64,000 nucleotides of DNA, from the NCBI GenBank assembly GCA_034096865.1, contig JAWQFJ010000660.1, forward strand, positions 32,501 through 96,500, given 5' to 3'. The stretch comes from Theodoxus fluviatilis (taxonomy: Eukaryota > Mollusca > Gastropoda > Cycloneritida > Neritidae). A program made the position numbers and the translations under genes. Of this stretch, positions 1 to 13,100 are shown in pieces; position 1 is the first letter of the stretch; every line of letters begins with the position of its first letter. The notes under the pieces are model-generated. The model had not been told where the DNA came from. It searched no databases and saw nothing but the letters and a program-made list of their open reading frames with translations.

Positions 1-1416
1 AAATAAATTAGCAAAATGTGTGTGCCATGCTTCCATCGATATGTTATTCTCCACGTATGTCTTACATGATATTCGTCTACATGCTTTCCAAAAATTGACA
101 CTATCATTGATATTATTGTTTAAAAAGGAACTCAAGAAATCTGCAAATACTTGCTTCTTTGTCTTAACTAAAATTTTGTACTCCTGCCTGCTTTTCAAAT
201 ACCGAAATCTATCTTCAGTCTGTCGAGAATGTAAGTATCTCCGCAACAATTTTCTGCTCTTTTTCCTAGCTATATGGCACTCTTTGTCAAACCACCGCAA
301 TTCCGAGTTACAATTTCTCCTTTGTCTGTTTACAGTTTTCCGCATAAAATCTGCCGCCTGTACATAGCATGAGGTCAAAGTATCTGTCGCAACATCCACA
401 TTAATTGATGGACCCAACATGTACTCATCAACTTTGTCATCTCTCATAATCCTATCATAATTTTCCACATATTCATCTACAAAAACTTCATCCCAGGCAA
501 TCCAACTGTATGACAATGCAGGATTTTCATTACAGGGGCTGGATATACAGGCGCACAAACACAATTCTAAGCACATATGGGGAGAGACAACAGTCTCTAC
601 AATATTTAAAGACCGACACAGTTTGTGTAAATCCCTAGAGACTATGAAGTAGTCTATAACACTGCTTCCGCTCGATGAGACAAATGTAAACATACCCGAT
701 AGTGGTCCGTCTACCGAGCCATTCAAAATTGACAAACCAAAGGCATTACAGAAGGACAGCAAAGAATGACCATATCCGTTAACGACGTTGTCACTGGAAG
801 ATCGCGTCTCCGCCAGAATATCTGTTCTAACATCGAAAATGTTTTCACAGTCAATTGTGTTAAAATTCGCAGTTCTAGCGTTAAAGTCTCCACACAGCAA
901 AAGTGCACAATCTTCGTGCTTACTACAGATATCTAGCACGCATTTCTCTAGTAGTCGTATACCATTCGAATCGTCCGCAGTTTCATAGTATGGGGAGCCA
1001 GAGGGTGGTACATACGTACAAAAAACCAAGATATCCTTATCCATACGGAACAGTGACCTTTGCATTTTAAAAACCACGATGTTGTCAAAAGAACAATGTA
1101 TTTGGCTAATATACTTTCGCAGCTTTTTCTTCACTAAACAAAGAACCCCTCCTGAGGGCCTTCCTCGAGCTGACAATTTTTTTGCAGGGGCAATGTACGC
1201 ATCGAAAGACGCTAAACACAAAGCAGGATCAAAATACTGGGCGAACGTTTCGCAGAGACAAACAAAAGAAAACTTCTCCAAATTTCTGAAAAAGTCCGGA
1301 TCATCAAATTTGGACCATAATCCATCTACGTTCCATGATAAGAAAAAAAAGGAATTGGAACCAGAGACAGACTCGGCACAGACCTCAGGGCAGTTGGCTG
1401 GGCTTCGGCCTGCTTC
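1..1416 (-). CDS. LINE ORF2, endonuclease region (partial, runs off left edge)
   Basis: Reading the minus strand from 1416 down to 1 gives an uninterrupted frame of 472 codons. It has the order of an APE-type LINE endonuclease: WNVDGL at 1335-1318, the acidic residue in CETF at about 1250, YVPPSG near 1010, GDFNA at 891-877, VIDYFIVS at 660-637 and a terminal SPH at 585-577. A basic linker follows (WFDKEC, then Arg/Lys-rich helices at 290-130) of the kind that sits between endonuclease and reverse transcriptase. The protein would nick target DNA for target-primed reverse transcription; the RT domain lies outside the window. No ATG lies between the ORF1 stop and the endonuclease; the first in-frame ATG is at 1065, inside the domain. 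The usual SDH box reads SPH. The open frame suggests a young copy. The LINE clade cannot be fixed without the RT. Confidence 0.85.
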
Positions 1417-2499
1417 CTATCTGGCAGTGTGGTCGCTGGCTGCGGCTCTGGCGTAGGAACGGGTGTGCGGTCTGTCCGTCCTGTCCATCCTCGGTTGCCG
1501 TCGTGCCTCAGTGTGGAGGACGCCACCCTTAAAAAAGGCGAAAAGTCCCTTCTCCCTCGCCTGCTGCATCTCCTGGCGTTGTCTCGGTGTAAGGTCGCCA
1601 GATACTCCAATCTTCCTCTCTCGGAGTTCGTTGCGCTTCTGCAAGATCTCTATCTTCGTCACAGATCGAAGCACGCGAGCGATGAGTGGTCTGGTCTTGT
1701 CAGGTGTACGTCTGCCCAACCTATGCGCCCGCACGATGTCGGTCACGGCTATTGGCGTAGACAGCACAGAATTCACGACCTCCGTGAATGTAGCTTCGCA
1801 GTCCTCGTGCTTCCCGCCCTCTTCCTCCGGTACGCCGTAAAGTAGGATGTTGTCACGGCGGTCACGAATGTCACGATCTTCCACTCTGCATTCGACCTCA
1901 CGAAGCGCTTCATTCGTTCTTTTCAGTTCATTCACTATGAGGTCAATTTCTTCTTCCTGATCTTTGACTTGGTCCTGAACTTTTCCTATTTCCCTCTCTA
2001 TGTTTCCTATTCTGTCACTAATATCAGTCAGCTTGACCTGCATATTTCTCACTTCTGTAGCTATGCCAGACATCTGTTCCACAATAGCTTTCACAGCCCC
2101 ATCAACGATTCTCTGTACCTCGTCTGCTTCAACAGGCCCGGGTTGGCGCTCGATGTCATTGCTCAAAAGCAAAATTCCAGATCGATCGAAGGTGTACATT
2201 GAGGTGATCGCCTGGAGAGTAGCCTCATGCGACGCATTAGCGTGCATGTTTCCGTCATACACCGCCAACACCAAAGTCGAAACACAGTTCGAAAGGCATA
2301 GAGCCTGTCCCAACATGGCGTACCCATACATCATGCAGAGTCCAACAGTGCAGATCATAAGACGGGCGGAAAAGTCAGTCCAGAAATCCCAATCAGACTC
2401 AGGGTTGTACGCTGCACATACCTTGCGACGTTGACGCGACTTCCCGCAAGCAGCAAACACACCGATTCGGCGTCGATAGGTCTCAGCATCAACACCCAT
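1417..2499 (-). CDS. LINE ORF1 protein, RRM-type, with 2A-like N-terminal motif
   Basis: This is a 360-aa ORF1 product of a non-LTR retrotransposon, expected to bind the element RNA. I chose the ATG at 2499 (A at -3, G at +4); the frame extends to 2514 only through a GTG. Residues 1-27 are basic and 46-82 are hydrophobic. Residues 108-122 are a short hydrophobic run ending DIERQPGP, close to the 2A consensus D(V/I)ExNPGP but with Gln for Asn. Residues 125-210 are heptad-like and charged (coiled coil). Residues 217-224 (NILLYGVP) open an RRM-like domain, AHRLGRR is at 258-264 and DLTPRQR at 302-308, the pattern of L1-like ORF1 proteins. It ends in TAG at 1419-1417, followed at once in the same frame by ORF2. 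Its identity as LINE ORF1 is firm; clade and activity are not. Confidence 0.85.
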   Translation of the reverse strand: MGVDAETYRRRIGVFAACGKSRQRRKVCAAYNPESDWDFWTDFSARLMICTVGLCMMYGYAMLGQALCLSNCVSTLVLAVYDGNMHANASHEATLQAITSMYTFDRSGILLLSNDIERQPGPVEADEVQRIVDGAVKAIVEQMSGIATEVRNMQVKLTDISDRIGNIEREIGKVQDQVKDQEEEIDLIVNELKRTNEALREVECRVEDRDIRDRRDNILLYGVPEEEGGKHEDCEATFTEVVNSVLSTPIAVTDIVRAHRLGRRTPDKTRPLIARVLRSVTKIEILQKRNELRERKIGVSGDLTPRQRQEMQQAREKGLFAFFKGGVLHTEARRQPRMDRTDRPHTRSYARAAASDHTAR

Positions 2500-2735
2500 G
2501 GTTGACGCGAACACTGTTCACTCAGTTCAGCACAACTGTATCTCACATCCAAAAAAAGTCACTTAATTACTCAGGAAAGACGTCAACAACAGACTCACCC
2601 CCAATGTTACAATCAAAGAAAGCTTTTCACATCACCTTGACCGCTGAAACACTTCACTGGAAGACACTGTCTCGAGACAACAGTCCAAAACTGCGGAGCT
2701 CAGCCTAACACGTCCGCACACCGTGGCGAAGGTAG
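2500..2735 (-). other. LINE 5' untranslated region and junction
   Basis: These bases lie upstream of the ORF1 ATG on the minus strand and carry no open frame or repeat. They probably hold the 5' UTR and internal promoter of the LINE. The 5' end is not visible; the GGAGA array that begins at 2736 gives an outer limit. Confidence 0.4.
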
Positions 2736-3014
2736 GTAGTGGAGAGGAGAGGAGAGAAGAGGAGAGGAGAGGAGAGGAGAGGAGAGGAGAGGAGAGGAGA
2801 GGAGAGGAGAGGAGAGGAGAGGAGAGGAGAGGAGAGGAGAGGAGAGGAGAGGAGAGGAGAGGAGAGGAGAAAAGAGGAGAGGAGAGGAGAGGAGAGGAGA
2901 GGAGAGGAGAGGAGAGGAGAGGAGAGGAGAGGAGAGGAGAGGAGAGGAGAGGAGAGGAGAGGAGAGGAGAGGAGAGGAGAGGAGAGGAGAGGAGAGGAGA
3001 GGAGAGGAGAGGAG
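2736..3014. repeat. GGAGA pentanucleotide array
   Basis: About 55 nearly perfect copies of GGAGA, with isolated substitutions (AAAAGAGG near 2870). The strand bias is complete purine/pyrimidine, so triplex or other non-B structure is plausible. All frames are open on both strands, so apparent proteins here are not genes. Confidence 0.97.
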
Positions 3015-3071
3015 CGAGAACGGAGAGAAGAAGAGACAATATTTGGGAGAGAAGGAAACGACAAAGGGGAG

Positions 3072-3460
3072 GTGGTCCACTAGAGACTTCACCTGCCGGC
3101 AAAAGAATCTCTAGCACAGTTGACATCACGTGATGGAAGGATTTTGTCCGAATTTTTCAAATGAGGGTCACACGAGAGGCTTGTGGGATAGCCGATCTGC
3201 TCCCTGGCATACGCAGTTAAAGTACTTCTAAGTCTTTTTCGCTCAAAACTGTTAACTTACTTCTGTTGAGGCAATAAACAAGCGTTTATTCGATCAAATA
3301 AAATGTTTGTGTTGAAATGGAAACACGTTTTGACTTCTGAATGATTTTGGTAAAAAATGGAGAAAATGATTGTATCAGAACGAACTATTTTTGGCGCAAT
3401 GCTGTAATGCGAAGGGTCATGTCTATTACTCATTCATTGCGAACTGTGGCAGAGTCACGT
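3072..3460 (+). repeat. Dispersed repeat family, copy 1
   Basis: This segment matches the reverse complement of 32443-32845 almost end to end. Shared blocks include GGCAAAAG plus ATCTCTAGCACAGTT, CATCACGTGATGGAAGG, GAGAGGCTTGTGGGATAGCC, AACAAGCGTTTATTCGAT and GAACGAACTATTTTTGGCG. By eye the copies differ at roughly one base in eight. No coding capacity and no clear terminal repeats are seen, so it may be a SINE, a MITE or part of a larger element. Confidence 0.8.
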
Positions 3461-4117
3461 GTCTCGGATTCACAGCATGCTGGAGAGCTGAAGTGATGCA
3501 GAGTGGGTACAAGAATCGATAACAGTCCATAAAGGGGAGACAGAGTGGAACGAAGGGATGGGGAAGACGTAATAACAAAGGGGAGATAGAAAGTGAGTGA
3601 CAGTAAGAAGTGGAGGGGAAGACAATGAAAGAAGGAAGGAAAACACGTATACAGACGAGGAGACAAGAGAACGGAACAAAGAAATGGGTGTATGGAATCT
3701 AATCCTGCCCAAATGAGGGAACCCCCAGCCTTTCTTTGATGTCTGCACACGGAGCCTTGTGCTCTCCCTGCAGTCACACACGTCTGCCAGTTTCCCATGA
3801 GCCGTGACGAAGTGCCAGCGGAGGATTGAAGGGAATCAGCTCTGATCTGCTGTGCCACGTCACGCCTGTGCTGCCCTCTCTTTCAGCGCCCCTGCCCGTC
3901 TCCAGAGCGCCAGTCTTCAAGGGCGTCATGCCGCCTACAAGTCAGGGACGGTTTGCACAAGACTTTGCACTACTCCCGTGATCGAAGGCGCAGTCGGCGT
4001 CAAAATCCCTGGGCTTGGCTGGGGATACTTTCTCCGTCCTGGGACCGAATCTGATTGATGTAAACCTGCTGGAACTTCTTCGAGATAAATGTCGGTTTGG
4101 GTTCGAAGTTCTGCAGA
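3461..4117. other. No gene seen
   Basis: Apparently single-copy DNA without a convincing coding region. A purine-rich stretch (about 3530-3690) keeps a minus-strand frame open but resembles no protein I recognise. Confidence 0.5.
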
Positions 4118-7100
4118 AAGGCCGAGCTGAATGATGAGAAGCCTTGACTAATCTGATGGAAGAAAACCTGAAATGCAGAGCTGAATGATGAGAAGCCTTG
4201 ACTAGTCTGATGGAAGAAAACCTGAAATGCAGAGCTGAATGATGAGAAGCCTTGACTAATCTGATGGAAGAAAACCTGAAATGCAGAGCTGAATGATGAG
4301 AAGCCTTGACTAATCTGATGGAAGAAAACCTGAAATGCCGAGCTGAATGATGAGAAGCCTTGACTAATCTGATGGAAGAAAACCTGAAATGCAGAGCTGA
4401 ATGATGAGAAGCCTTGACTAATCTGATGGAAGAAAACCTGAAATGCCGAGCTGAATGATGAGAAGCCTTGACTATTCTGATGGAAGAAAACCTGAAATGC
4501 CGAGCTGAATGATGAGAAGCCTTGACTAGTCTGATGGAAGAAAACCTGAAATGGCCGAGCTGAATAATGAGAAGCCTTGACTAGTGTGATGGAAGAAAAC
4601 CTGAAATGCAGAGCTGAATGATGAGAAGCCTTGACTAATCTGATGGAAGAAAACCTGAAATGCAGAGCTGAATGATGAGAAGCCTTGACTAATCTGATGG
4701 AAGAAAACCTGAAATGGCCGAGCTGAATAATGAGAAGCCTTGACTAGTCTGATGGAAGAAAACCTGAAATGCAGAGCTGAATGATGAGAAGCCTTGACTA
4801 GTCTGATGGAAGAAAACCTGAAATGCAGAGCTGAATGATGAGAAGCCTTGACTAGTCTGATGGAAGAAAACCTGAAATGCAGAGCTGAATGATGAGAAGC
4901 CTTGACTAATCTGATGGAAGAAAACCTGAAATGCAGAGCTGAATGATGAGAAGCCTTGACTAGTCTGATGGAAGAAAACCTGAAATGCAGAGCTGAATGA
5001 TGAGAAGCCTTGACTAGTGTGATGGAAGAAAACCTGAAATGCAGAGCTGAATGATGAGAAGCCTTGACTAATCTGATGGAAGAAAACCTGAAATGCAGAG
5101 CTGAATGATGAGAAGCCTTGACTAATCTGATGGAAGAAAACCTGAAATGCAGAGCTGAATGATGAGAAGCCTTGACGAATCTGATGGAAGAAAACCTGAA
5201 ATGCAGAGCTGAATGATGAGAAGCCTTGACTAATCTGATGGAAGAAAACCTGAAATGCAGAGCTGAATGATGAGAAGCCTTGACTAATCTGATGGAAGAA
5301 AACCTGAAATGCAGAGCTGAATGATGAGAAGCCTTGACGAATCTGATGGAAGAAAACCTGAAATGCAGAACTGAATGATGAGAAGCCTTGACGAATCTGA
5401 TGGAAGAAAACCTGAAATGCAGAACTGAATGATGAGAAGCCTTGACTAATCTGATGGAAGAAAACCTGAAATGGCCGAGCTGAATGATGAGAAGCCTTGA
5501 CTAATCTGATGGAAGAAAACCTGAAATGCAGAGCTGAATGATGAGAAGCCTTGACTAATCTGATTGAAGAAAACCTGAAATGCAGAGCTGAATGATGAGA
5601 AGCCTTGACTAATCTGATGGAAGGAAACCTGAAATGCAGAGCTGAATGATGAGAAGCCTTGACTAACCTGATGGAAGAAAACCTGAAATGCCGAGCTGAA
5701 TGATGAGAAGCCTTGACTAATCTGATGGAAGAAAACCTGAAATGCCGAGCTGAATGATGAGAAGCCTTGACTAATCTGATGGAAGAAAACCTGAAATGCA
5801 GAGCTGAATGATGAGAAGCCTTGACTATTCTGATGGAAGAAAACCTGAAATGCAGAGCTGAATAATGAGAAGCCTTGACTAATCTGATGGAAGAAAACCT
5901 GAAATGCAGAGCTGAATGATGAGAAGCCTTGACTAATCTGATGGAAGAAAACCTGAAATGGCCGAGCTGAATAATGAGAAGCCTTGACTATTCTGATGGA
6001 AGAAAACCTGAAATGGCCGAGCTGAATAATAAGAAGCCTTGACTAATCTGATGGAAGAAAACCTGAAATGGCCGAGCTGAATAATGAGAAGCCTTGACTA
6101 ATCTGATGGAAGAAAACCTGAAATGCCGAGCTGAATGATGAGAAGCCTTGACTAATCTGATGGAAGAAAACCTGAAATGGCCGAGCTGAATAATGAGAAG
6201 CCTTGACTAGTCTGATGGAAGAAAACCTGAAATGCAGAGCTGAATGATGAGAAGCCTTGACTAGTCTGATGGAAGAAAACCTGAAATGCAGAGCTGAATG
6301 ATGAGAAGCCTTGACTAGTCTGATGGAAGAAAACCTGAAATGCAGAGCTGAATGATGAGAAGCCTTGACTAATCTGATGGAAGAAAACCTGAAATGCAGA
6401 GCTGAATGATGAGAAGCCTTGACTAGTCTGATGGAAGAAAACCTGAAATGCAGAGCTGAATGATGAGAAGCCTTCACTAATCTGATGGAAGAAAACCTGA
6501 AATGCAGAGCTGAATGATGAGAAGCCTTGACTAATCTGATGGAAGAAAACCTGAAATGCAGAGCTGAATGATGAGAAGCCTTGACTAGTGTGATGGAAGA
6601 AAACCTGAAATGCAGAGCTGAATGATGAGAAGCCTTGACTAATCTGATGGAAGAAAACCTGAAATGCAGAGCTGAATGATGAGAAGCCTTGACTAGTCTG
6701 ATGGAAGAAAACCTGAAATGCAGAGCTGAATGATGAGAAGCCTTGACTAATCTGATGGAAGAAAACCTGAAATGCAGAGCTGAATGATGAGAAGCCTTGA
6801 CGAATCTGATGGAAGAAAACCTGAAATGCAGAGCTGAATGATGAGAAGCCTTGACTAATCTGATGGAAGAAAACCTGAAATGCAGAGCTGAATGAGGAGA
6901 AGCCTTGACTAATCTGATGGAAGAAAACCTGAAATGCAGAGCTGAATGATGAGAAGCCTTGACGAATCTGATGGAAGAAAACCTGAAATGCAGAACTGAA
7001 TGATGAGAAGCCTTGACGAATCTGATGGAAGAAAACCTGAAATGCAGAGCTGAATGATGAGAAGCCTTGACTAACCTGATGGAAGAAAACCTGAAATGCC

Positions 7101-10100
7101 GAGCTGAATGATGAGAAGCCTTGACTAATCTGATGGAAGAAAACCTGAAATGCCGAGCTGAATGATGAGAAGCCTTGACTAATCTGATGGAAGAAAACCT
7201 GAAATGCAGAGCTGAATGATGAGAAGCCTTGACTATTCTGATGGAAGAAAACCTGAAATGCAGAGCTGAATAATGAGAAGCCTTGACTAATCTGATGGAA
7301 GAAAACCTGAAATGCAGAGCTGAATGATGAGAAGCCTTGACTAATCTGATGGAAGAAAACCTGAAATGGCCGAGCTGAATAATGAGAAGCCTTGACTATT
7401 CTGATGGAAGAAAACCTGAAATGGCCGAGCTGAATAATAAGAAGCCTTGACTAATCTGATGGAAGAAAACCTGAAATGGCCGAGCTGAATAATGAGAAGC
7501 CTTGACTAATCTGATGGAAGAAAACCTGAAATGCAGAGCTGAATGATGAGAAGCCTTGACTAATCTGATGGAAGAAAACCTGAAATGCAGAGCTGAATGA
7601 TGAGAAGCCTTGACTAGTCTGATGGAAGAAAACCTGAAATGCAGAGCTGAATGATGAGAAGCCTTGACTAATCTGATGGAAGAAAACCTGAAATGCAGAG
7701 CTGAATGATGAGAAGCCTTGACTAATCTGATGGAAGAAAACCTGAAATGCAGAGCTGAATGATGAGAAGCCTTGACTATTCTGATGGAAGAAAACCTGAA
7801 ATGCAGAGCTGAATGATGAGAAGCCTTGACTAGTCTGATGGAAGAAAACCTGAAATGCAGAGCTGAATGATGAGAAGCCTTGACTATTCTGATGGAAGAA
7901 AACCTGAAATGCAGAGCTGAATGATGAGAAGCCTTGACTATTCTGATGGAAGAAAACCTGAAATGCAGAGCTGAATGATGAGAAGCCTTGACTATTCTGA
8001 TGGAAGAAAACCTGAAATGCAGAGCTGCATGATGAGAAGCCTTGACTATTCTGATGGAAGAAAACCTGAAATGCAGAGCTGAATGATGAGAAGCCTTGAC
8101 TAATCTGATGGAAGAAAACCTGAAATGCAGAGCTGAATGATGAGAAGCCTTGACTAATCTGATGGAAGAAAACCTGAAATGCAGAGCTGAATGATGAGAA
8201 GCGTTGACTAATCTGATGGAAGAAAACCTGAAATGCAGAGCTGAATGATGAGAAGCCTTGACTAATCTGATGGAAGAAAACCTGAAATGCAGAGCTGAAT
8301 GATGAGAAGCCTTGACTATTCTGATGGAAGAAAACCTGAAATGCAGAGCTGAATGATGAGAAGCCTTGACTATTCTGATGGAAGAAAACCTGAAATGCCG
8401 AGCTGAATGATGAGAAGCCTTGACTAGTCTGATGGAAGAAAACCTGAAATGGCCGAGCTGAATAATGAGAAGCCTTGACTAGTGTGATGGAAGAAAACCT
8501 GAAATGCAGAGCTGAATGATGAGAAGCCTTGACTAATCTGATGGAAGAAAACCTGAAATGCAGAGCTGAATGATGAGAAGCCTTGACTAGTCTGATGGAA
8601 GAAAACCTGAAATGCAGAGCTGAATGATGAGAAGCCTTGACTAGTGTGATGGAAGAAAACCTGAAATGCAGAGCTGAATGATGAGAAGCCTTGACTAATC
8701 TGATGGAAGAAAACCTGAAATGCAGAGCTGAATGATGAGAAGCCTTGACTAGTCTGATGGAAGAAAACCTGAAATGCAGAGCTGAATGATGAGAAGCCTT
8801 GACTAATCTGATGGAAGAAAACCTGAAATGCAGAGCTGAATGATGAGAAGCCTTGACTAATCTGATGGAAGAAAACCTGAAATGCAGAGCTGAATGATGA
8901 GAAGCCTTGACTAATCTGATGGAAGAAAACCTGAAATGCAGAGCTGAATGATGAGAAGCCTTGACTAATCTGATGGAAGAAAACCTGAAATGCAGAGCTG
9001 AATGATGAGAAGCCTTGACTAATCTGATGGAAGAAAACCTGAAATGCAGAGCTGAATGATGAGAAGCCTTGACTAATCTGATGGAAGAAAACCTGAAATG
9101 CAGAGCTGAATGATGAGAAGCCTTGACTAGTCTGATGGAAGAAAACCTGAAATGCAGAGCTGAATGATGAGAAGCCTTGACTATTCTGATGGAAGAAAAC
9201 CTGAAATGCAGAGCTGAATGATGAGAAGCCTTGACTAATCTGATGGAAGAAAACCTGAAATGCAGAGCTGAATGATGAGAAGCCTTGACTAATCTGATGG
9301 AAGAAAACCTGAAATGCAGAGCTGAATGATGAGAAGCCTTGACTAATCTGATGGAAGAAAACCTGAAATGCAGAGCTGAATGATGAGAAGCCTTGACTAA
9401 TCTGATGGAAGAAAACCTGAAATGCAGAGCTGAATGATGAGAAGCCTTGACTAATCTGATGGAAGAAAACCTGAAATGCAGAGCTGAATGATGAGAAGCC
9501 TTGACTAGTCTGATGGAAGAAAACCTGAAATGCAGAGCTGAATGATGAGAAGCCTTGACTAATCTGATGGAAGAAAACCTGAAATGCAGAGCTGAATGAT
9601 GAGAAGCCTTGACTAATCTGATGGAAGAAAACCTGAAATGCCGAGCTGAATGATGAGAAGCCTTGACTAATCTGATGGAAGAAAACCTGAAATGCAGAGC
9701 TGAATGATGAGAAGCCTTGACTAATCTGATGGAAGAAAACCTGAAATGCAGAGCTGAATGATGAGAAGCCTTGACTAATCTGATGGAAGAAAACCTGAAA
9801 TGCAGAGCTGAATGATGAGAAGCCTTGACTAATCTGATGGAAGAAAACCTGAAATGCAGAGCTGAATGATGAGAAGCCTTGACTAATCTGATGGAAGAAA
9901 ACCTGAAATGCAGAGCTGAATGATGAGAAGCCTTGACTAATCTGATGGAAGAAAACCTGAAATGCAGAGCTGAATGATGAGAAGCCTTGACTAGTCTGAT
10001 GGAAGAAAACCTGAAATGCAGAGCTGAATGATGAGAAGCCTTGACTAATCTGATGGAAGAAAACCTGAAATGCAGAGCTGAATGATGAGAAGCCTTGACT

Positions 10101-13100
10101 AATCTGATGGAAGAAAACCTGAAATGCAGAGCTGAATGATGAGAAGCCTTGACTAATCTGATGGAAGAAAACCTGAAATGCAGAGCTGAATGATGAGAAG
10201 CCTTGACTAATCTGATGGAAGAAAACCTGAAATGCAGAGCTGAATGATGAGAAGCCTTGACTAATCTGATGGAAGAAAACCTGAAATGCAGAGCTGAATG
10301 ATGAGAAGCCTTGACTAATCTGATGGAAGAAAACCTGAAATGCAGAGCTGAATGATGAGAAGCCTTGACTAGTCTGATGGAAGAAAACCTGAAATGCAGA
10401 GCTGAATGATGAGAAGCCTTGACTAATCTGATGGAAGAAAACCTGAAATGCAGAGCTGAATGATGAGAAGCCTTGACTAATCTGATGGAAGAAAACCTGA
10501 AATGCAGAGCTGAATGATGAGAAGCCTTGACTAATCTGATGGAAGAAAACCTGAAATGCAGAGCTGAATGATGAGAAGCCTTGACTAATCTGATGGAAGA
10601 AAACCTGAAATGCAGAGCTGAATGATGAGAAGCCTTGACTAATCTGATGGAAGAAAACCTGAAATGCAGAGCTGAATGATGAGAAGCCTTGACTAGTCTG
10701 ATGGAAGAAAACCTGAAATGCAGAGCTGAATGATGAGAAGCCTTGACTAATCTGATGGAAGAAAACCTGAAATGCAGAGCTGAATGATGAGAAGCCTTGA
10801 CTAATCTGATGGAAGAAAACCTGAAATGCAGAGCTGAATGATGAGAAGCCTTGACTATCTGATGGAAGAAAACCTGAAATGCAGAGCTGAATGATGAGAA
10901 GCCTTGACTAATCTGATGGAAGAAAACCTGAAATGCAGAGCTGAATGATGAGAAGCCTTGACTAATCTGATGGAAGAAAACCTGAAATGCAGAGCTGAAT
11001 GATGAGAAGCCTTGACTAATCTGATGGAAGAAAACCTGAAATGCAGAGCTGAATGATGAGAAGCCTTGACTAATCTGATGGAAGAAAACCTGAAATGCAG
11101 AGCTGAATGATGAGAAGCCTTGACTAATCTGATGGAAGAAAACCTGAAATGCAGAGCTGAATGATGAGAAGCCTTGACTAATCTGATGGAAGAAAACCTG
11201 AAATGCAGAGCTGAATGATGAGAAGCCTTGACTAATCTGATGGAAGAAAACCTGAAATGCAGAGCTGAATGATGAGAAGCCTTGACTAATCTGATGGAAG
11301 AAAACCTGAAATGCAGAGCTGAATGATGAGAAGCCTTGACTAATCTGATGGAAGAAAACCTGAAATGCAGAGCTGAATGATGAGAAGCCTTGACTAATCT
11401 GATGGAAGAAAACCTGAAATGCAGAGCTGAATGATGAGAAGCCTTGACTAATCTGATGGAAGAAAACCTGAAATGCAGAGCTGAATGATGAGAAGCCTTG
11501 ACTAATCTGATGGAAGAAAACCTGAAATGCAGAGCTGAATGATGAGAAGCCTTGACTAATCTGATGGAAGAAAACCTGAAATGCAGAGCTGAATGATGAG
11601 AAGCCTTGACTAATCTGATGGAAGAAAACCTGAAATGCAGAGCTGAATGATGAGAAGCCTTGACTAATCTGATGGAAGAAAACCTGAAATGCAGAGCTGA
11701 ATGATGAGAAGCCTTGACTAATCTGATGGAAGAAAACCTGAAATGCAGAGCTGAATGATGAGAAGCCTTGACTAATCTGATGGAAGAAAACCTGAAATGC
11801 AGAGCTGAATGATGAGAAGCCTTGACTAATCTGATGGAAGAAAACCTGAAATGCAGAGCTGAATGATGAGAAGCCTTGACTAATCTGATGGAAGAAAACC
11901 TGAAATGCAGAGCTGAATGATGAGAAGCCTTGACTAATCTGATGGAAGAAAACCTGAAATGCAGAGCTGAATGATGAGAAGCCTTGACTAATCTGATGGA
12001 AGAAAACCTGAAATGCAGAGCTGAATGATGAGAAGCCTTGACTAGTCTGATGGAAGAAAACCTGAAATGCAGAGCTGAATGATGAGAAGCCTTGACTAAT
12101 CTGATGGAAGAAAACCTGAAATGCAGAGCTGAATGATGAGAAGCCTTGACTATTCTGATGGAAGAAAACCTGAAATGCAGAGCTGAATGATGAGAAGCCT
12201 TGACTAGTCTGATGGAAGAAAACCTGAAATGCAGAGCTGAATGATGAGAAGCCTTGACTAATCTGATGGAAGAAAACCTGAAATGCAGAGCTGAATGATG
12301 AGAAGCCTTGACTAATCTGATGGAAGAAAACCTGAAATGCAGAGCTGAATGATGAGAAGCCTTGACTAATCTGATGGAAGAAAACCTGAAATGCAGAGCT
12401 GAATGATGAGAAGCCTTGACTAATCTGATGGAAGAAAACCTGAAATGCAGAGCTGAATGATGAGAAGCCTTGACTAATCTGATGGAAGAAAACCTGAAAT
12501 GCAGAGCTGAATGATGAGAAGCCTTGACTAATCTGATGGAAGAAAACCTGAAATGCAGAGCTGAATGATGAGAAGCCTTGACTAATCTGATGGAAGAAAA
12601 CCTGAAATGCAGAGCTGAATGATGAGAAGCCTTGACTAATCTGATGGAAGAAAACCTGAAATGCAGAGCTGAATGATGAGAAGCCTTGACTAATCTGATG
12701 GAAGAAAACCTGAAATGCAGAGCTGAATGATGAGAAGCCTTGACTAATCTGATGGAAGAAAACCTGAAATGCAGAGCTGAATGATGAGAAGCCTTGACTA
12801 ATCTGATGGAAGAAAACCTGAAATGCAGAGCTGAATGATGAGAAGCCTTGACTAATCTGATGGAAGAAAACCTGAAATGCAGAGCTGAATGATGAGAAGC
12901 CTTGACTAATCTGATGGAAGAAAACCTGAAATGCAGAGCTGAATGATGAGAAGCCTTGACTAATCTGATGGAAGAAAACCTGAAATGCAGAGCTGAATGA
13001 TGAGAAGCCTTGACTAATCTGATGGAAGAAAACCTGAAATGCAGAGCTGAATGATGAGAAGCCTTGACTAATCTGATGGAAGAAAACCTGAAATGCAGAG

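Noticed and set aside
2500..2514. Upstream extension of LINE ORF1 to 2514
   Set aside because: The extension begins with GTG; the ATG at 2499 has a good context and is preferred.
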